The position numbers were made by a program, and so were the translations under genes. The notes beneath the pieces were generated by a model, which saw only the letters and a program-made list of their open reading frames with translations, did not search any database and had not been told where the DNA came from. Positions 33,014 through 44,767 of a stretch of 64,000 nucleotides of DNA are shown one piece after another. Origin of the DNA: Ophiosphaerella korrae (lineage: Eukaryota; Ascomycota; Dothideomycetes; Pleosporales; Phaeosphaeriaceae); the NCBI GenBank assembly GCA_028456385.1, contig JALNQF010000039.1, positions 234,857-298,856 on the forward strand, given 5' to 3'. Positions within the stretch are counted from its first letter, which is position 1. Every line of letters begins with the position of its first letter.

Positions 33014-35057
33014 TCTTCTGCCTAACAAATATGCGTTGGCATTACCCTTTCCGACCTCGCATGCCTCTTGTCTGACAATCATGTCAAACAGGCAAAACTC
33101 TCCTTATGACTTTTCATGATCACACCAGACCTCGCTTCATACCCCACTCCCAAAAGCCTAGCGCGCCACGCGAAGGCGTTTTCATTTTTATACATTTGCC
33201 TGTATTTCCTTTGCCTTGTCTCCACACCTCCCTTCTCACCTTATATTCCTGCCATAATACCTCCATCTCATTCAGTGTGCATCAAAACTGCTGGTAATTT
33301 TTCAGGCCCATGCCACTATCTCTTTCGTCGCGATCATCTTTCGTGGCTAGCGTGGTCCGGTGAATACCACCTCCACCAAAAATACATTTCGGGTGTTTTT
33401 TTTTACGTGCTGATTCATGTCCCCCAAGAGGTGGGCTTGCTTGCATGTTGTCATGATTTTTATAGTTTTTTAGGGTACGGAGGCACGGCACTGATTGCCT
33501 GTACCACTTGGGCTGAGGGAAGAGCGGAGCTTGGGGATTGAGGCGGTGGATTCGGACGCTCTAGTTAGTTGTTGATTTCACAATGGATACTCTCCCCATA
33601 ACTACAAGCGCCTTGCTCTTCTGCCCGTTGATTTATGGTGTTGTCAGATCTGTGTTGGTTGTTGGCGCAACGGTTGTCGCGATAGGCACAGCACTAGATG
33701 ATCTATGACCTGACACAAACTTTATCGTCCTCGCACCTCGACAGTGCCGACTACTCCTTTACCAAGCATCTCACGCCTTCGATCCACACTCTAACGTCTC
33801 TCTGTGCATACCGGAAAGCCACTTGTGCCGGAAAACGCAAGTAGTACTTTGACTTTAAGTGAGTCTAAATCTGCACACACGTTGAACCTTGCTAGAATTT
33901 TATATAAATGGTATGCTGTAGCTATTTTAGAACATCAAGGAGCCTTCTAAACTAAAAATTACATTTATGCCGTCGCTATTTCGCGTGATTTGCTTAGAGC
34001 CTTCTACTATGGTGAAAGGATGTTCCTTTACTACAGCGCTACCATCAAGCTCTGACTTTTCTGTATTATTTACGAAAAGTTCTATTTGAGCCTAAAAGTT
34101 TTACCATAATGCTTAGAAGTTATTATTAGCCTTATGTCTACTGTCGGGCGCAAATTCATGCGAGGTCGCTACCATGTTCAGTACTTTTAATTGAAGCGAT
34201 TGCGTTTCTTGGCTAGTGCGAGACAATCCCCGCATGTTCCATGCAATTATGACTGTAATACGTAGTAATACTATTTGGTAGCCTGAGCTTGCGGTGCTTT
34301 GTGGATCACCCTTCCACACGCTCCTTCCGATTAGCATCAGCACAGTAAGTAGCTATAGCACTCCAGACGTACACAAATAATTTTACAAGCTAGAGTGCTA
34401 GACGACTATAACCCACGTCACTAACAGCGTGCTAGAGTAGTTTCTCGAACTTTCAATGTAGCAAAGAACTAGCATATATATATACGTGCACATCTCCGCC
34501 CCTCTATAAGTGCTGATGGAATAAAAATGAAGAGAAGACGTACAGTCGTTAGTGAAATCAATTTTACCTCTGCAAGGGGCAAACTTTAACTAGAGCTGGC
34601 CTACTAGCAAGGGTAGGGTCCTTATATCACCAATCGCCAACTAGTAACTACGTTCTGTTACAAAGATCCGCTCGCTACACTATAAGCTAAACCCTATTTC
34701 TACAAAGCTCCGTGCAGAATAAGCTTCGTAAGCTAGTATTTGCCGAGCTCAGCTATATAAGAGCTTCGCCCGCAGATACCTAAGAATCAATGATCTATCT
34801 CTCATTCATTCCTAGGCTCGATTCTCCCGTCATATGTCTGTTATGAATTTAACCCTTGCATAGGTCGCTGATCATGATACTAATAGTTTAACGCTTGACT
34901 ACTTACGGATGGCGATAGGGCTGAGCCCCTTGCCAATAGATTCGCTACAACTAATGTTGCTGCCTACAAAGGTGAAGCTGATTTCGCTAACGACTATACA
35001 GAAAGAGGCTCAATACACGTTGAATGCATAGTTGCTGCAGCACTTGGAGGAAAAACA
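33014..35057. other. Gene-free region
   Basis: 33014 to about 33840 is pyrimidine-rich and probably includes the 3' UTR of the zinc-finger gene. 33850-35030 is AT-rich degenerate sequence without a supported ORF; a 76-codon minus frame at 34113-34343 may be transposon-derived but I cannot show it. Confidence 0.45.
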
Positions 35058-36805
35058 TTACTTAAGGCGGCATATCAATACCTTTCCAGACGCTGTACCT
35101 ATACCAACATATCTACCTCTCTTTCCAGCCACAGCTGAGCATGACGCCCGATACTCCGAAGGTATCCAGAGTACGTTATTACCGTCATGTGTAATCCATG
35201 TGCGGTCTGAGCTCACGCCTCCGCGTACATACGAAGGATGCTGAGGCTCTATAACATTACGTGTACTAGAAACTGTTGATGTGCTGACATCTATAGAACC
35301 GATTTCGGTGTAAAGAGATGATCCAGTGGAATTGAACGATATATGCTGAAGAGTGGTTCCAGTACCGTACGTGTGCAGGCACGCGCCGCTGCTCACGTCC
35401 CAGAGCTTAACGGTGTTGTCACTCGACGCCGACGCCAGCCGGGTCAAGTCATGCAAGAATGCCACGGAGTTGACAGAACTGCAATGCCCCTCGAGCGTCT
35501 GCATGCACGCGCTGCTGCTCGCGTCCCAGAGCTTGACTGTCCCGTCGTTCGACGCTGATGCCAGCCGGGTCGAGTCGTGCGAGGAGGCCACAGAGTTGAC
35601 AGAACCGCGATGCCCCTCGAGCGTCTGCAGGCATGCGCTCCAGCTATCACCCATGGCCAGTTTGATTGTGATCCATTCTGGCTCTTCGCGCTGGAAAAGC
35701 TTTCTCACTAAGCTCGCTGTTGGACTGAACAATAGCGCAGATACATATACCTGAAGAGGGCTGCTCTCTATTGCTCCCTTGTGATACATAACAAATCGAT
35801 GGGCATCTTGAACAAGTTCTATAAATGAGGTCGCCTTACCTATTCCCTAATCTCTTGTTAGCACGTAAATATCCTAATTGTATTGCTTATTTTACACATA
35901 ACATACCTGAACTACTAATTGTAGGTTAGCTATAGAGAGTATGCCCTTTGGTATGCTCTTGCAGAGACTGAGAGCTTCCAGCTAGTACAGAAAATTATTC
36001 CTTAGGAACGTTTCAACAACGCCCCCATCTTGTAGACCTTCAATATATATTACTGAAGACACAGGACCTGAATAGCATAGATGATCAGCCCAATAGACAC
36101 ATGAGTAGCGTGAAGAAGCTAATGGGTCAGGGTCTGGTTGTTTGACCTCATTGGCAGGATACCCGAACGCTTGCAGGCCGTACATGTCCCGTTGCAGGGT
36201 CTTAGACATGATTTGGAGCGATCTAACAAAGATAGCATGATGGACAACCTCCGTTCCGGATGGGAATACTGCCTCGGCTGCCTTAATGAAAAAGCCCTTG
36301 GCTGATTGATGTATAAAGTAAACGATGCCGTCTGTGAGGGATCGAAGGATGTGTAGTCATAGCGTAGCTGTTCGAAGCTTTGTCCAGAGTCCTGCCCGGA
36401 GGCCGTTGTACAGAAATGCTCATCCGGAGACGTAGACGCGTCTACGGGGCCGTTGTGGTTTACGTTGTAGGCACCCTGGGTTTTAGAATACGGCTTGTTG
36501 GCGGGAGGCTGCCTATTTGGCACGGGCGGGCCGCGATTGTTTTGGTTCGCAGAAGCGGACCCGCTTCGTTGGTATGGCGCTGACGTAGTCCCGCGAGGTT
36601 GATTCGCGTATTCGTTTCCCCGTGATAGGTTCTGGTTTGGGGTGTAATCTCGCTGGGGGTAGTTGGAAGTGTATCTTCGATGCGGGTAGGGTGGCGTAGG
36701 CGGCTGGTTGATGTTAGGCTAGGCATTGCTGCCGGGTTGATATCTTGGCTGTCGCGAATCATTACGGCGTGAAACGTATTGATTTCGTTGTTGGCCAGTA
36801 ACATC

Positions 36806-38973
36806 TTACCGGCGAGGTTGTGTTATTAACTTACCTTCGGCTTTGAAGATCTCTGTGAATTCGTATTTGCGTTCTTTAATGACTCTAAGGAACTCATCTG
36901 AAGTCATAGTTTTTGACGGAGGCTGCAAGTAGATGCGGATTCTGTTGTCCAGGAGGTTCCAGGCGTGCTGAACGTATTTGTTGTCACCACCACTGCCGTA
37001 GCCAGCGTCTCGACAGTGACGTTTAACCTTCAAGAACCATTCAGAGGGACTACGTTCCTTGACGAGGTCTGAGGGCGTGAAGGTTTCTGCGTTCAGTTTC
37101 TTCAAGGCTTCCGACTGAGGTAGGTAGAAATGCTCAAGCTTACTCGTCCAGTTGTCCAGTCTGTTGCCGCTGATAAGCTTGGTCTTCCTCTCAAGTGCCA
37201 GGTTTGAGGAGTACCATAAAAGGGCACTGCCTCGCAGGCATTGATGTAGGTTAGCGCGAATGACGTGCTCCGGCATCGGTTGGGATTGCAGACAAAGGGT
37301 AGCGGAGTCGATAGAGTCTCGCACACTGCGGTAACAGGCCTTTCTGTTAACATCGGCAATGTCCTCTGGATATTCGTCCGTAGGCACGTCTGGCCAGAAG
37401 TAGCCGATTTGGTCTGGCGCGAACTTGAGGGACCCGCCCATGGCGCGGACGCGTGCGTTGTCGTTAGCTATCTTCAACTCTGCCGGAGTAAGACGAGCAC
37501 CACCGCGATAGGATTGCGGGTAGCCTGGGGGTCCGTATGCAGAGCAGGGCCCTTGAGTCTATGGCGGCATTGTCTGCTGATGGGGGTAGGGGTAGTGCTC
37601 ATCCCTAGTAGTCCTGGTTCCTGTATGAAGAGGTGGGTGCGCCTGTTGGTTGTGTGGGGCTTGCTGCTGTTGTAACGGAGTTCGCTGATGCTGGTATGGG
37701 TTCGGGTTTAGGGGCTGTTGGGGTGGATGCGGTGCATGAGCCTGTGGGCTTGGTTGGTTTGGCTGCGGCTGCGGTTGCTAATACTGGAACGGAGTGTGAA
37801 GGACGGGGACAGGACCAGCTCCTGTTATGTAGTGACCAGTCGGGGGATTGGGTGCTGGAATCACTGGAGAGGCAGTTTTTGAGTTTTGCCGAATCATAGT
37901 GACTATTTCTTCTCGGAATTTGTGCAGCATGTCGCGCAGTTCATCCCGTGTAACGGAGTCCTGGCGTCTAGGGGTAGGGTTTGGGTCCCTGTCAACGTCT
38001 GTCCGTGATGACTGCCCGGCGGTAAAGGTTCTGTGCAGAACTGGGTTTGATCTTTCGAGAGCAGATAAGAAGGGGGCTCTTGTTGCCGGAGCGTTAGTAC
38101 GTTGAGCTGCAGCTGTCTCCATTGTAATGTGCAGCTCGGATGGTTGGAGCTGCTTATTATGACGGGGCAAAACTGGGGACGTGTTGGGTTGTCTAGCTGA
38201 CATGTCTGGTGCTGTAGGATTGTGAGAGAGCCTCTTAGTCCGTCCTATACGAGTTCTTTTGCGTCGAGTATGGGTGTTGTTAGAGGCAGCTGAAACGGCC
38301 GGAGTAATACGTGGAGCTAGGTTGAAAGACGTTTCCTCCCAGAGTGCCGGTAACAGTTGGGCTAGGTTTGGTAACGGAGAGGGGGAATCTTCCAAAAGCG
38401 GAGAGGATGCTCGACCTAGATGTGGGGAGGAAATTAAGAGGGAGTCTACTGGGGGTGGGACTGGTTTAGCAAAGATGCGACGGAGTGCTCGTGGTGATTT
38501 AACAGATACTGAGGAGCTGAGAGTTTGTTGTGCGTCTCGGTAACCCGAGAAGTCAAAGGGAGCTTTTGTTGGACCTGCGACGTAGTCAATTACTTGAAAA
38601 TGGTGAGCTCCTTTCATCGTGATGCAGTGGCAGCTCGTTTACCTTCGACGCCGACGACCCAAGTAGCTGGGTATCCTAGGTGTGGGTTGTTTTTAAAGGA
38701 TGGTCGACGGGGTGTCGGGTGGTATTTGGCTCCGTCAACAGGAAATTGTATGCCCGCAATGGGCTTGTCCTTAAAGGGGGAGGGAGTTTCAAATTGTTCT
38801 AAGAGAGCGACGGCAGCAGCGTAAAGTTCTGACGGGATGGAGCTACGGGCTGTTTTTGAGGAGGCGGCGTATGCTGCGATATTGTATGCTCTGACGACTG
38901 TGTCTTGGGTAGTTGTCATTTGACACAAAGGAGCAAACGGAGAGAAGCGAGTGTAGAAGTGGGGTGTTCTCAT
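36806..38973 (-). pseudogene. Degenerate gag-like ORFs of the LTR element
   Basis: Three consecutive minus-strand frames belong together: 38614-38973 (with GIQFPVDGAKYHPTPRRP), 37778-38617 (Pro/Ser/Arg-rich, overlapping the first by four bases in another frame) and 36806-37477. The last has the capsid-like part RAMGGSLKFAPDQIGYFWPD, CLRGSALLWYSSNL and LDNWTSKLEHFYLP, a helical core similar to fungal retrotransposon Gag proteins. A TAG separates the second and third (37570). No Cys-His zinc knuckle is obvious. Codon and base use are like other fungal retroelement gag genes. It cannot make a full-length Gag. Confidence 0.7.
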
Positions 38974-39319
38974 GGAGGAGTGTCGAAAAATGAGCCAAGA
39001 AAGAAGGAAAAGAGGAGGGTGGATGGGATTTTATGTACGTAGCCACTACGGTAGGATAGCGCAGCACTGCTTCCAAGTGTGTGCAGCTAGTACGGCAGGT
39101 GGTGTAGGGCCGCAGCTCCCCTTGCCGTGGTTCTAGGAGCTGTAGGCTCTGCTAGGATGTACTATGTGCCGCGGGAGTTCAGACTCAACTGTGGTGTTTC
39201 GCGGATCCGTCAATCTCAGGAGAGAGGATCTGGGGGGCGGGGCCGCCGTGAGACGCGAAAAGGAGCTTTGCCGTAGTTGGCTAAGCGTGAGGTAAAAAAA
39301 ACTGAGCTGAGCTACCAGC

Positions 39320-39440
39320 TGTGAGGGATCGAAGGATGACGTAGTCAAGATGATAAGATTATATTGTGATGTCCTCTCAACTAAGCTAGGCTAGTGCTTT
39401 ATATAAGGAGGGTTAGCGTCCTTAGTCATGTCCCGTGGCA
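39320..39440. repeat. 5' LTR (121 bp) of the NLR-inserted element
   Basis: Bounded by TGTGAGGG and CGTGGCA and adjacent to the CCGTC duplication. Contains TTTATATAAGG (about 39398), a TATA-like box in the LTR. The left partner at 36333-36362 shares only the first 30 or so bases (GATCGAAGGATG, GTAGTCA). Confidence 0.75.
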
Positions 39441-40903
39441 CCGTCTCTCAAAGTGAGAAATGAGCCACAAAGGCCAATAACTTCCCGTATCGAATCTGGG
39501 TCGTCAGCTATGTCTTCAAGCTATTCGACAAGGGCTACTAGCTCATCTAGCGTGATGGGCTGGTACACGAGCGCGATCGAAGCTAGTATCTGCTTGCAGA
39601 GCTCAGCATCGTCCGACTTGCCAATTTGCTGCGTCATCTGCTTATACAGGGCATCTAGTCCGGGTGGGAATGAGTCCAGCTTCTTTAGAACGTTCCGTTT
39701 CGCCGTCGTTTGAAAGTCTTGACACACTAGCGCTACCCAGAGGAAGGTGTCGTTTGCATTTGACGCCAAATGCTCAAGTACCGCGTCCCGTATCTTATCA
39801 TTATACCGATTCTGTACTGCCAGCTGAGACACCCTCTGCTGGATGAAGACGCTGACAGCTGCTGACACTGATTCTGCATTCAGCTCCAAGCTCAACCCTA
39901 CTTTGTGGTCTGCTCGCTCCAGTTGTTTTTCAATGTTCGGCTAGTTACGACTAGAAACTATCCACTTAACGCGCGGAGACACAGGCTGTTTTGCGATAAA
40001 TTCGAGCAGCTTTGACAAGTTAGTAACGCACTCGTCTAGCGCGTCAACAATTAGGTATGTAGGGCTTAACGTTAAGCTCAGGTCTTGGAGCACATCCACG
40101 AACATCTGCGTCAAAGCAACCCACGCATTTGCGTCCTCAAAAATGGTCTTGCCAGCGCGATCGTACTCCTTGCAAACATGCGAGATAAGTGATGGCTGTT
40201 GACTGACAAGCAAGTACAACAGCCCGCGTAGCACAGCCGCAGCGCTGTTAATGCGCGAGTCGGTGGCCTGGCAGAAGAAGTAGGACACCAGCGCCGTCCT
40301 ACTAGCTGTCGACTTCCGCAGCTCGTTGATACTGAACTGAAATAGAGGGGCTCCCTGTAGCGCTAGATGTGGAATGCCTGTAATCTCGTAGATCTGCTGT
40401 ATAAGCAATATCTTATCACCGAGCTTCTCCCATTCGCGCGAAAAGAATTCAACTAAGCTAGGTGCGAGAAGCTCTTGAAGCGTCCAGCCGCGCGTGAACC
40501 ACTTGCTTTCCCGGAAATGCAAGTCCCACAGCGGCGGGTTCGCCTTAATGTTATAAGGTGGGACAGGCACATCTGACAAGTAGACATAGCATCGAGCTGC
40601 GTTGCGGCACCAGCGAAACATAGACCGGATAGCCAAGGAGAATTCAGCCTTGTTTGCCTGGTTGATGCAGCAAGTATCGATCCAGAAGTATTGCAAGCCA
40701 TCGTGCCGTGCCTGCTCTCCACAGAAGCGAATATTCGTATAGCTAGGCTTGTCCTTGCCAACGTTCCTTGCCAGGTCTTCGAAGATTACCTCATCTGCAT
40801 CGTTTCCCCACCCACGAGATAGTATCGCATAAGGAGGTTTTCTGTTCTCATTGAATTCAGTGACAGTAAGCCCTCCATCCTCTCCGTACTTTAAAAGACG
40901 CAT

Positions 40904-41809
40904 CGCTTCGTGTGGGTATGTAGTAAGCGCAAGTGGCAGGAACAAGACACAGGAGGCTTAATGCGGCAGTTATTGGTTTGTCTGCCGAGACCTGCGTATC
41001 CTGCAGATTAGCGAAAGCAAAATAGAGAAAAAACACACCGCACCGCGTAATCGCATCAGAGGGTCGCAGAACTCGATAATGTTCTGAGCTAGGGCTGGCG
41101 TTCTTCGCCATGTTCTTCATAGTGAGAGTCGTATCAAAGCCTCAGGCGGGGTAAGCGTAACTGATACACGCGCCACAATGTTAGTTGCAAGGCTATACAG
41201 TACAGCGGCTGAACTAGAGGTGCCTACATCTTGAAATATAGGCGAACTCGTCAGCGCTACCAGTAATGGAAAGAGCCGACCCGCGGCATGCGAGGAAGAA
41301 GATAAGCTTCTAGGACAACGCGCCACAAAGTAGCCTGTCGTGGTATAGCGTTAAGTACAACACTCTGCCACAGAAGCGCGCTAAATCCTCGCGCCAAATC
41401 CTCGCGCCAAAACACAGCATACCTCGGCACAGAGAAACTTTAAAGTACATACTTTCAAAGGGCTAAGGGTCTTCAAGTATTAGAAAATATTCTTCTCCCC
41501 TAATAACAGTACTATATTAAGACACCAAAATAGAGTGTTATGCAAATAGTCACAGTAAAGTAGGGGTGCAAAGCAAATGTAGTTCTTGACGCTCTAAAAG
41601 ACGCGATCGACAACTCAATTAAGAGCCTATAATTTTTTTTTTGCTGCATGACTAGCAATCTAGGTAGATATGTCTAAAGAATAGACGCTTGTCAGGTATA
41701 ACCTGATTAAAGTGAGGTGTTGAGAGTTGAGATGCTAAATTGATAGATTCGTTCCGGCACAGGTGATTTTCCGCCATCACCCTCACATCTCCCATACTCC
41801 CACTCCGCC
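40904..41809. other. Intergenic between NLR relic and FAD monooxygenase
   Basis: Includes a short direct repeat AAATCCTCGCGCC (41386-41411, two tandem copies with a partial third), AT-rich sequence from 41440 and a T-run at about 41633. Two minus-strand frames (40857-41326) have no recognisable motif. Confidence 0.45.
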
Positions 41810-44038
41810 CTACCCCACAAAAATGCCCTTAAAATACGCCTCCACCCCCACAAAACCCTCCTCATCCAAACTATCCAGATACCCCACATACTGATCCGGC
41901 CTCGCAACAACCACACACCCATGCTCTCGACTGACCCCATACCCCTTATACGCATCCCCAAACCCCTCATGATAGCTCTCGTCATCCACATACACCGCAT
42001 CGTAATCCCAGCCGGTGCTCTCATCAAACGGATGCAGCACATCAGGAAAGTCGCGCAGCAGCTCCGTCTCCGTGCGCTTCGCGGCATGCAGCGTTAGCAG
42101 CGCAATGTGCGCGTGCAGATGCGGCGCCAGGAACGCCGAGGCGCTCAGCCGCTGGCAGAAGACGCGCAGCCGCGCCTGTTGCTGTGCGGCGCGCACGGCG
42201 CCCGCGAACACGATCAGCCGGAAGCGCCCGTCGCTTTGCAGTTTCTGCTGGAAGGGCCAGGGGCGGGCGTCGGACTGGTTGAGCACGCTGAAGCTGGGGA
42301 AGCGCATGCCGAGGCGGACGTTTGTCGCGAGGTCTTGTCGGGCGACGACGCGGGTGGGCGAGGCGGACGCGACATCGGTGCCGTCGCCTTGGTCTGCTGC
42401 GCTGCCTGGTTTAGCTACGAGCATGCTGGCGCCGTAGTCGACGGAGAGGCCCGAGGCAAACATGTTGCCTTTGAGGAAGGCCTGTTTGAATTCGGCCATG
42501 CTGACGCCGGACTCGTCCATGAGATCTTTTGCGGGGCGGCCGGAGAATAGGCGCGAGAACTTGTGGTCAAAGGCGATGAGGTCTTGGGCGATGCGTCGCC
42601 GTTCAGACTGGTAGGTCTTGAGGATGGCGGGCTGCGCGATGCCTTTTATTACGAGGCTGAGTTTCCACCCAAGGTTGTATGTGTCTTGCATGCTCACGTT
42701 CATGCCCTGTCCGGCTTTGGGCGAGTGCGTGTGGACGGCGTCACCGGCGAGGAATACACGATTCTTGTAGTCGAAGTTTGTGCCAACGCGTTGGCCAATT
42801 TGGTATGCAGTCCACCAGTCGCAGTACTTGTAGGTGAGGTTGTATGGCGCAATTATCTTTTGCGCGGCTTTGATGATGGTGTCTGGGGTGATTTGGGAAC
42901 GGTCGGCGCGGCCGCTTGCATCGGGTTTGATTTCAGTAAGCTGGATGTAGAGTCGGACGAGTTTATTTTCGCGAGGGATGACCATGAGAGATCCGGATGA
43001 GGCACTGTGAACTGCACAACGCGTGCGAATATCTGGGAAGTCGGTGATGGGGATTATATCTGAGAATTCTTCAGTCAAGTGTTTCGGACACCACTGCAAA
43101 ACAATCGCATACCGAGTACTCCCCATATAAAGTCAGTTGGCTCGCCTTCGAGTTGAAACCCTAGCTGCTTTCTTGTCCAGCTATGAGCACCATCACAGCC
43201 AACCATGTACTTGGCCCTGACAATTTCAGTGCCACCTGCTTTCTCCCTACTCTTTGCGATCAGATCATCTGTGTCATCTTCCGCCAAATTACTCCTGAAC
43301 AGCCCATCGTTCACAGATGAGCCGGCACTCTGGGCGGGCATTGCCTCTTCTTCAGTGAGGTGCCTTAGTTGCACAGTGATAGGATAATTGTCGGGCGAAT
43401 GATTGCCACAATCATCGGCTACTTTTAGCGATTCTGGGAGCACCGCTCGTTCGACACGAAGAGTATCTTTAGAGTGTTTCTTGATATGATCTAAGAAGAA
43501 ACGTTCGATTCGCCCTTGATGGAGCACGATCTGCTGGAACCGGGAGAGACCAACCGGTACGTCGGGTACACGATCAGAGCGTTTTATTATACCGTCTTCG
43601 CCAGGGTTCTAGCCAGGTCAGTTGCTATGCATGGTAAAACTTGAGTAGTACTCGTTTGGCAGAGGCGCCTACCCACATACACATCTACTTTACTGTTAGT
43701 CGGGACTCAGAAGTGGGAAATAGGAATACGTCTAAAAGCTCGCTTCTTGGAAAGCATGTCTGACGAAGGCTAATGCCATCCAGAGATTTTTCACATACCT
43801 CAATCATATGATTTGCCTCCTTCCACACTCGATCTGCAAATCCAAAACTGTCGAAAATCTCCAGACTCCGACACTGTAGTCCATCCGCTTGCCCAGAGTA
43901 AATCTTCGTCCCCCGCTTATCAACAATCCGAGCATTGATGCCACACCTGGCCATCCAGGTAGCCATCATCATCCCCGCCGGACCAGCTCCAACTATGAGC
44001 ACGTCGCATTTCGACTCGGCTGGGGCTGAGCCTGCCAT
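41810..44038 (-). CDS. FAD-dependent phenol 2-monooxygenase-like hydroxylase
   Basis: Four exons: 43799-44038, a 12-nt microexon 43673-43684, 43113-43608 and 41810-43059, with introns of 114, 64 and 55 nt (all GT..AG). The product is 665 aa. The FAD-binding Rossmann motif VLIVGAGPAGMMMATWMARC is at residues 13-32. The PHBH-type second FAD motif YMVGCDGAHSWTRKQLG lies near residue 215 and GDAVHTHSPKAGQGMN, the conserved third motif, near 355. The C-terminal thioredoxin-like dimerisation region (from about residue 460; DARPWPFQQKLQSDGRF, ending YFKGIFVG) is typical of phenol hydroxylases. The enzyme should use NAD(P)H and O2 to hydroxylate a phenolic ring; the substrate is unknown. The microexon encodes MCMW and completes the family motif before NPGEDG. 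An upstream in-frame frame extends to 44128 but I prefer ATG 44038. Confidence 0.88.
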
Positions 44039-44767
44039 ATTCGTGGTATAATTGTTAAGTTTGATGATGTCGCAGATATTTAGCCGCCCCTCGCAACAAT
44101 GCAGAAGTAAGATCAAAGGGTGTGGCAAAGCTCACAAGCTGTCGCACTCATATACTAATGAGCAGCCGACGAAGGCATTATCAGGGCTATGGGGCTACAT
44201 TTTACGGCAGTGCTCGTCGGCCAAATAATAGCGCGCGAGCTTGTTTGAGGAGGTGGTGCGAAACTATCCCACAACCCGACCAAACATAAACCTTGCCGGT
44301 ATGGTATCGTCATCGACCTCCTCGACGTGTGATTCGCGGAGCTTGCGGCGGGATGGTCAGGGGTCGAAGGTACGTAGAAGCGGGACTTGCCTTCCCCACA
44401 TCCGACGTTTGTCAGGTCTTTGTCAGTATTGACAGGCCAACTTTCAGTCAGGTTTTTGTCATGTTTACATACCAGTCCCAGTCAAGTTTTTGGCATGCGC
44501 CAATGCGCCTACCTTTCCGCACGCTCGCGACCAACTCGTTATCTAAATTCAGAGCTTTTCAGGTGTTTCAGCATCCACACACGACTTGGCAGTGACACTG
44601 CTCTCACCCAGAGATTTCTCAGTACTGCGCGATGCTAGCGATGAGCAATTTTCACATTTCCAAAGCTACCTGCCGCTCAACATGAGCGATTGAAGATACA
44701 GTATTATAAAACCGATGCAGTCATCTTGGTCGTTGAAGCCTTCGCGAACCATCATTGCGTAGTACTC
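44039..44767. other. Intergenic, with short direct repeats
   Basis: Between the monooxygenase start and the 3' end of RecQ. Near 44410-44497 the words CAGTCAGGTTTTTGTCATG, CAGTCAAGTTTTTGGCATG and CAGGTCTTTGTCAG recur two to three times. No ORF with a motif is present. Confidence 0.45.

Larger units (their letters stand above)
36333..39440 (-). mobile_element. LTR retrotransposon, gag-only, inserted in the NLR gene; TSD CCGTC
   Basis: The element starts TGTGAGGGATCGAAGGATG at 36333 and ends CCCGTGGCA at 39440, i.e. TG..CA ends. It is flanked by identical 5-bp duplications CCGTC at 36328-36332 and 39441-39445. Removing the element plus one duplication leaves the host NLR frame uninterrupted at that site. 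Coding runs on the minus strand, so the 5' LTR is the right one (39320-39440, 121 bp); the left LTR survives only as about 30 bp. Gag-like ORFs fill 36806-38973. No protease, reverse transcriptase, RNase H or integrase motif is present, so the copy is non-autonomous. Confidence 0.88.
35058..40903 (-). pseudogene. HET-NACHT-WD40 NLR-type gene, split by an LTR retrotransposon
   Basis: Coding direction right to left. The HET domain begins at about 40903 (MRLLKYGEDGG, WIDTCCINQANKAEFSLAIR, WFTRGWTLQELLAP). At about 40350 the text jumps from the HET end straight to the NACHT part after the P-loop (INELRKSTASRTALVSYFFC, LIVDALDECV, VKWIVSSRN), so the segment carrying Walker A is missing. A TAG replaces Trp after SSRN (39942). 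The gene is interrupted at 39440/36333 by the LTR element, and resumes exactly in frame (VYFIHQSAKGFF). A further Trp-to-TAG lies near 35985 in the NFLY*LEALSLC block, and a genuine 67-nt intron with TGCTAAC branch follows. Three WD40 repeats (ACLQTLEGHRGSVNSVA type, VKLWD ends) close the protein at 35058. Such proteins act in non-self recognition and programmed cell death. Confidence 0.88.

Noticed and set aside
35343..35754. Plus-strand ORFs opposite the WD40 repeats
   Set aside because: Repeat-driven shadows of the minus-strand WD40 coding sequence.
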